Assembly: GCA_003024985.2 (NCBI GenBank)
Contig: PXIH01S0011018.1
DNA: 11,226 nt
Reading direction: 5' to 3' (one strand)
Origin: Euperipatoides rowelli
Lineage: Eukaryota; Onychophora; Udeonychophora; Euonychophora; Peripatopsidae
A model generated the notes under the pieces. That model was not told the origin of the DNA. It made no database searches and saw only the letters and a program-made list of their open reading frames with translations. This document shows positions 6,865 through 11,226 of the stretch, in pieces. The number at the start of each line of letters is the position of its first letter. Position 1 is the first letter of the stretch. The translations under genes and the position numbers were made by a program.

Positions 6865-7880
6865 GACCACATCTTCTGGAAGAACTACACAGGCAACATG
6901 TAGGCATTGTCAGGATGAAAATGATGGCACGTTCACTATTCTGGTGGCCAAACCTCGTTAAGGACATTGAACGTACCTCACATAACTGCCAGAGTTGCGC
7001 ACTATTTGCCAAAGACCCACCCAAAACAACCTTTCACCATTGGGTAATGCTACAACAACCCTGGGAACGAGTCCACCTGGACTTTGCTGGTCCGAATGCA
7101 GGCCACACCTTTCTGGCCTTAGTTGATGCACACTCAAAATGGCCGGAAGTAGTTTGCATGACCTCTACTTACAAGGTACTAGAGAACTACTTTGTATGTT
7201 ATGGATACCCATACACATGGTAACCGATAATGGCACTCAATTTACTTCTAAGGCTTTTGCAACCTTTTGCCAAAACAGAGGAATACACCATACCCTGACC
7301 CCACCCATTCACCCGCCTCCAATGGTAAGGTGGAAATAATTTGTGCAGGTACTCAAGAATTTCCTCCACAAACTACAGGACTACACCAACCTAGCCCTAC
7401 AAGTGAATGACCTTCTATTCACATATAGAAGCACTCCACTAACCTCAACTGGAAGGTTAACAGCAGAGCTCTTCTTAGGGCGAAAACTCAGAAATAGGCT
7501 ACAACTAGTCAAACCACCAACCAGAACTCTCACTTGGGCAGCAAAAGTGGACCACCCAAAATAATTTACAAGTTACCAAATTAGTTATAAGGTACTCTCA
7601 AAAACCTGCAGCAACAATAAACTCCACCCCCGCTGGGAGAGAGGAGAGATTACAAGAAAGTACGGACCAGTTACCTACCTAGTCAAACTCCCTGGTGGAA
7701 GAATTGGCAAACACCATACCGACCAATTGCGCCCTTCACACCTGCCCACCAAAGAACCCACGGCTGCAAGACCCCGCCCATCACCCCCCCACCAGTATCA
7801 ACACCTTCCGCACCTAGATACCTGTCAGGGAGCCGGTGCCCACCTGCTAGTTCCCAAGCAACCCTCAAGGGAAAGGATAA
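6861..7880 (+). pseudogene. Gypsy pol: integrase remnant
   Basis: Integrase would insert the element cDNA into the genome. The frame 6861-7223 (entered by a one-base shift) has the HHCC zinc finger: His at 6888 and 6897, Cys at 6987 and 6996 (LHRQHVG, WWPNL, HNCQSC). The core's first Asp lies in HLDFAGP (7080-7082), and [10 protein letters not shown] follows. A shift with a small deletion near 7170-7216 leads to [10 protein letters not shown], with the second Asp at 7226-7228. The Glu of SNGKVE (7333-7335) lies in a third frame. From 7343 one frame runs VQVLKNFL, LLFTYRSTP, ELFLGRKLRNRL, a stop (7562-7564), then RWERGEI, GPVTYLVKLPGG and HTDQLRP (about 7631-7735). A Pro/Arg-rich tail follows. 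The DDE residues all survive but in three frames. The last frame runs past the polypurine tract into the LTR by chance and ends at 8023. Confidence 0.9.
7867..7877 (+). other. Polypurine tract of the Gypsy element
   Basis: AAGGGAAAGGA lies just before the TG that would start the 3' LTR at 7881, with TAA between. In LTR retrotransposons such a purine run primes plus-strand DNA synthesis. Its position after the integrase tail fits. Confidence 0.65.
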
Positions 7881-8073
7881 TGCTGTGTATTCAAGTTACA
7901 CACATTAAGAACTATATGCTGAGATATACATGGCATGAACTGTTGAGTGCGAGCGCACAGTTTAAGTTAGATATAATTATGGCTAAGTTGCCTTTACAAG
8001 TTGTTGTTCTATTCTGTCATTAAAACTGGTTGATTCTTTAATCCGTTTCTACCCTCATTATTAGTACATAACA
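7881..8073 (+). repeat. Probable Gypsy 3' LTR
   Basis: It starts TGCTGTGTATTC after the polypurine tract and could end ...AGTACATAACA at 8073, giving TG...CA ends and a length near 193 bp. Inside are GTGCGAGCGCAC (around 7947-7958; arms GTGCG/CGCAC) and ATTAAA near 8021, a possible poly(A) signal. No 5' LTR is in the window for comparison, so the end at 8073 is inferred. Confidence 0.5.
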
Positions 8074-8125
8074 TAAGGACACTTGTAATCCATCTTACTA
8101 CTTACATACTGAAGAGTGACCGAGT

Positions 8126-8400
8126 AGCTGTCACATTTCTGTAACAAACACACCTAGGCACCGTCCTACCACAAGTAAAAAGATGGATTCTAACTAAGCC
8201 TATTTGTTCACCTAACATTATTGAATCTAATAAGAAAAGCAGCCATCACATTTCTGTTACAACTTACCTAACTTAAACAATAATAAGCCACTATAATGAG
8301 AAATAGACTAGGATAAATTACCATCTCTTTAATAAACATTTCTACACAATCAACTCATTAGAGAAAGACTCAGTACAAAGCTGCCACATTTCTGTAGCAA
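8126..8400. repeat. 22-bp motif repeated three times
   Basis: Copies at 8126-8147, 8241-8262 and 8379-8400 share an AGC start, an invariant CACATTTCTGT core and a CAA end. They differ at about five positions in between. The spacings are 115 and 138 bp. The sequence between copies is only weakly alike. The array begins about 50 bp after the presumed LTR end. Nothing else in 8074-8464 was recognised. Confidence 0.6.
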
Positions 8401-8464
8401 GTGTCTATAGTGTGAATTGTATATGAACACTGATCAAGAGAAATGTTATTAAGAAGATAATTGA

Positions 8465-8527
8465 AAAATAATGTGAATGTTTATAAAGAAGCTCTTACTA
8501 AAAATAACCTAATATTCACATTATTTT
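8465..8527. repeat. 14-bp perfect inverted repeat
   Basis: AAAATAATGTGAAT (8465-8478) and ATTCACATTATTTT (8514-8527) are exact reverse complements separated by 35 bp. It could form a hairpin or be the ends of a very small inverted-repeat element. No target duplication is evident. Confidence 0.6.
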
Positions 8528-8785
8528 AAAATACATTGGAGCTCCCTAACTAAAATGAAATAAAAAAAAAATCCTATCTTTAATAATAAAGCCCAATAAA
8601 TCAATACTGACAAAGGCTAAGAATTGTCAGATAAAAATTAATTCATTAAAAATTACTCGATATTTCACTATCTTGATAGAACAGATAGCTACACCACCCA
8701 TACGGCATGCACTAATAAAAATAAAGCAATCTGAAAAAAATAATAATTAAATTTCCATTGGAAATCCGCATTGTGAAAGAGAAAA

Positions 8786-9330
8786 CTCTGATACCGAGAA
8801 TTTAAATTAACAATTCATAGTTGAAGTTTATTATTATATTATAATAATTTATTCAGCAATCAATATATACAATCCCAACTCGTAAATGGTATATACAGAT
8901 TACAATTGAAATTTCATACACAAGAATATGCAAACTATAAAACATTAATACATTTGATTACATTAAATTTAATCAGGAGAGAGTCCTATTGTTAATTTAT
9001 AATTAACTAGAGTCCAAATTAACAAAAATCAGCTACTGGTGTCTTGAGAAATTAACTAGGAATGAGATTTGCTGAAGCTGGAATAATTAGGTTAATAAGT
9101 GGCTAACATCTGGTACCATATATAACATACGTTTAGAGACTCCATGGCTAAACTTATTAGGAGAGAAGATATGGCTTTAACCTGATCTTGACTGAATGAA
9201 ACAAAAAACAAAATTTTATTTAGAAAATCAGGCTTTTATAGTTTTTGCAGAGGCTTCCCGGCAAAGTAGAAGCAAGATCGGGTGCTAGATCATGTGACAT
9301 CATCAATGCTTATTGGCCAGGCTACTTGCC
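8786..9330 (-). repeat. Possible degenerate LTR with primer-binding-site-like end, minus strand
   Basis: On the minus strand a GC-richer block (about 9330-9240) is followed by TATAAAAG (9240-9233) and TCAGT (9195-9191). TGAATAAATTATT and a second AATAAA occur near 8855-8825. GGTATCAGAG (8795-8786) matches ten bases of the Met-tRNA-type primer site common in Copia-type elements. A rival site, TGGTACCAGATG, lies at 9118-9107. No gag coding follows on the minus strand and the LTR ends are not defined. This is a pattern-based suggestion only. Confidence 0.22.
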
Positions 9331-10395
9331 AAACTGGCTAGAAGAATGACAATCTCATGACAACTACAGCAGCGAAACTTGACAAGATTAAAACCATACT
9401 AAACTCCTCATTACTACCGTGGCAGATAAACACAGGATCTTCATGAAGCAATAACCAACTAAAGCACTCATTTCAAATGGAGATTCACTTTTGGTGGAAA
9501 GATCAGGGAAATTATAGGTACAAATAAGCACTTTGCTTTCATAGATAAAGTGGAATTGAAGATAGTGTCATATAGTTATGAAGCCAGCAATTCTCATTAT
9601 TGTAGAGGCAAACTAAACTCTCATTCCAAAATCGAAGATAATAAATTAACCTTTAACCATAAGTACAAACAGGAACAAAATCTTGTGCAAATGTAAATAT
9701 TTTTTTTCAGCATTAGTGTTCAAATGTCCAAACTTGTAGACTAGGCTACATGAGTTTTCCAAATACAATACAACATTGCATTAACTAAATTACATCAATA
9801 ATTATAATAAATTGGCATATTAATATCCAAAAAGTTGGCAATTTTATACCTAGTAATTATAATAAAATTAAATAACACTTTAACGCTCATTAGTAAAGCT
9901 CATAGTTACTAACAAATGATTTCAATTTAACTACAAAAACTAAATAACTGCAAAGATGAATATAACCTTTCACTATAACTTAATTGGAAATAAATTAAGT
10001 ATTTCAATAATAATAAAAAAACTAAATTAACTTATGCTGCTAGCTTTATTTTAACTATATAATTAATAAAAAGGGGTAGTCTATTTGGTTCAATTTTTAT
10101 ACTGGTGGGAATAACATATTCATAGTTTGTTATTTATAGCCTAGTAGGTAACATTGTCATGTGATGATTATTTTAGTCTCATTGTCTTAATTATTCTCAA
10201 AATTTAGAAATGGAATAATCATTTTTACTCTTATCAAACTTACCATTAAAAAGGTATCAATAAATTAGTTGCATAGTAACATTGCAAGTCTACAGTAATT
10301 ATTTTTAATTATTGATTTGACTCGTCTAAAATTAATATACAACATTATTCATAATACTGTCATAATAAGGTTCAGTTTAATTAACAGCTTGCTAC
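9331..10395. other. AT-rich stretch without a recognised gene
   Basis: A plus-strand frame is open from 9463 to 9696 (77 codons, ending ...NLVQM-stop) without a good start and without family resemblance. In this base composition such a frame can arise by chance. I see no RNA gene or element signature here. Confidence 0.5.
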
Positions 10396-10495
10396 CTATG
10401 TACATCACAAAATCGACCTCAGTTCCAATGCCTTTGTCAATTAGGTGTTCATATGCTCCTCGGTCTTGCACCTCTGCTGTCAAATAGTTCTCCAA
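10396..10495 (-). other. Exon-like segment, unidentified
   Basis: On the minus strand a 100-nt segment lies between ACATATTTCAG (acceptor-like, ending 10496) and GTAGCAAG (donor-like, starting 10395). It is open in one frame, reading LENYLTAEVQDRGAYEHLID and on through GIGTEVDFVMYI. It is richer in G+C (about 42%) than the flanks, and the residues are balanced rather than Lys/Asn/Ile-dominated as in random AT-rich frames. The same frame upstream (about 10635-10500) is open as ...YLKKKAIYETVQEVKN and then has stops. I do not recognise the family. It could be one exon of a host gene, a pseudogene piece, or chance. Confidence 0.3.
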
Positions 10496-10499
10496 CTGA

Positions 10500-11226
10500 A
10501 ATATGTAGCACTGCTATTATTTGAGTATACAGACTTGTTCTTCATTTTAGTTCTTTACTTCTTGGACAGTCTCATAAATTGCCTTTTTTTTTCAAATAAT
10601 CCAAAATAGGGACTAATGATGAAATACTAGGTGTGTGAGTCACAATGAGAATGTAAGAAATGAGTTAAGAACAATTGGGTTAGAAATAAAGATGGTTATT
10701 TTCAGTTTCCAGGAATTGGAGCGTATACGCCTTAAAAGTACATTGTTTTTCTCTTGAGCAGTTGCAGCCATTTCAGAGAGTTGGCAGATTTTCAGAGAAG
10801 GTGACATTCTTTCAGAGCGCACTTGAGTATTTAATTGAGTTTGATTGAGAGAGAATATATCCATTGCAGGAGAGGTAAGAAATTGGTGAAAATGTCTAGG
10901 CACTAAGGACCATCTGAAAATGTTTGATTATTATAGGAATTATAGAATAATTTTCTTATAATTTAAACTTGAAATAAACCATCATTTAGCAAAATAAGAA
11001 AGTTTTTCAATTCTTTGTAATTATACCTATGCCTACAGTATATTAGTCTTTCCTGAATAGCTTTATAAAATGAAGAACGTCATGCCTTTTTTCTCCGCCA
11101 TGCCTTTAGTTTTTAGCACAATGCCCATTTTTGAATTAAAAAAAAAACTAGATTAATAAAATCAATTAGAAAATTATTTTCTTTAAAATAATAGTTTTAC
11201 AACTTTGGCATCTAGTATAATGTATC
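10500..11226. other. AT-rich stretch, no supported gene
   Basis: A minus-strand frame at 10640-10903 (87 codons, with EMAATAQEKNNVLLRRI) is open but has no recognised family and no clear splice donor toward 10495. I leave it as unsupported. Near 11080-11130 the words CATGCCTTT and ATGCC recur, without wider repeat structure. Confidence 0.45.

Larger units (their letters stand above)
6165..8073 (+). mobile_element. Ty3/Gypsy retrotransposon relic (Mag/K02A2.6-like), plus strand
   Basis: In order the relic shows: the end of RT (from 6165), RNase H, the linker, the integrase zinc finger, the integrase core, the GPY/F-type C-terminal domain, a polypurine tract (7867-7877) and a probable 3' LTR (7881-8073). 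Gag, protease, the RT catalytic core and the 5' LTR are missing, so only the 3' half remains. The region is clearly richer in G+C than its surroundings and codon order is well preserved. This suggests a younger insertion than the LINE relics. There is no env-like frame before the LTR. Confidence 0.9.

Noticed and set aside
6776-7024. Minus-strand 82-codon frame
   Set aside because: It lies antisense to the Gypsy linker and integrase zinc finger and has no resemblance of its own.
7683-7868. Minus-strand Gly/Val-rich frame
   Set aside because: It is antisense to the proline-rich tail of the Gypsy integrase.

Overview
The window is AT-rich eukaryotic DNA with no intact gene that I can recognise. 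Its identifiable content is decayed transposable elements, simple repeats and long non-coding stretches. The element types suggest an animal genome, most plausibly an arthropod or insect. They are an I/jockey-type LINE with a (TAA)n-like tail, a Copia-type LTR element, and a Ty3/Gypsy element of the kind usually annotated as 'K02A2.6-like' (Mag group). The genus cannot be told from the sequence. Seven scattered N bases show it is a draft assembly.

Layout. 1-330 holds about three tandem copies of a ~122-bp unit, with a detached partial fourth copy at 491-525. 849-995 has a weak resemblance to a hAT-type terminal region. 1518-1598 is a (TA)n(CA)n microsatellite. About 1700-2904 is a plus-strand LINE relic: the reverse transcriptase (RT), the end of its ORF, a 3'UTR hairpin and a TAA tail. 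2986-3547 is a plus-strand Copia pol relic with its integrase region missing. It stops exactly where the (TAA)n tail of a minus-strand LINE relic begins (3548 to about 4900, possibly to 5020). That second LINE carries a 189-bp tandem duplication of its 3' end. 4921-6164 is unassigned. 6165-8073 is a plus-strand Gypsy relic: RT end, RNase H, integrase, polypurine tract and one probable 3' LTR. 8126-8400 has a 22-bp motif repeated three times, and 8465-8527 a perfect 14-bp inverted repeat. 8786-9330 may be a degenerate LTR on the minus strand. The rest to 11226 is AT-rich, with one exon-like minus-strand segment at 10396-10495.

The strongest observation is a conserved RNA-like structure in the 3'UTRs of the two LINEs. 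Both have an 8-bp perfect stem and a 16-nt loop, about 45 nt after the stop codon. The loops are nearly identical, but the stems differ at six of eight positions and still pair perfectly. That compensatory pattern suggests a 3' stem-loop recognised by the element's own reverse transcriptase. The elements do not form a common pathway: they are independent insertions, some nested, that have accumulated frameshifts, stops and deletions.
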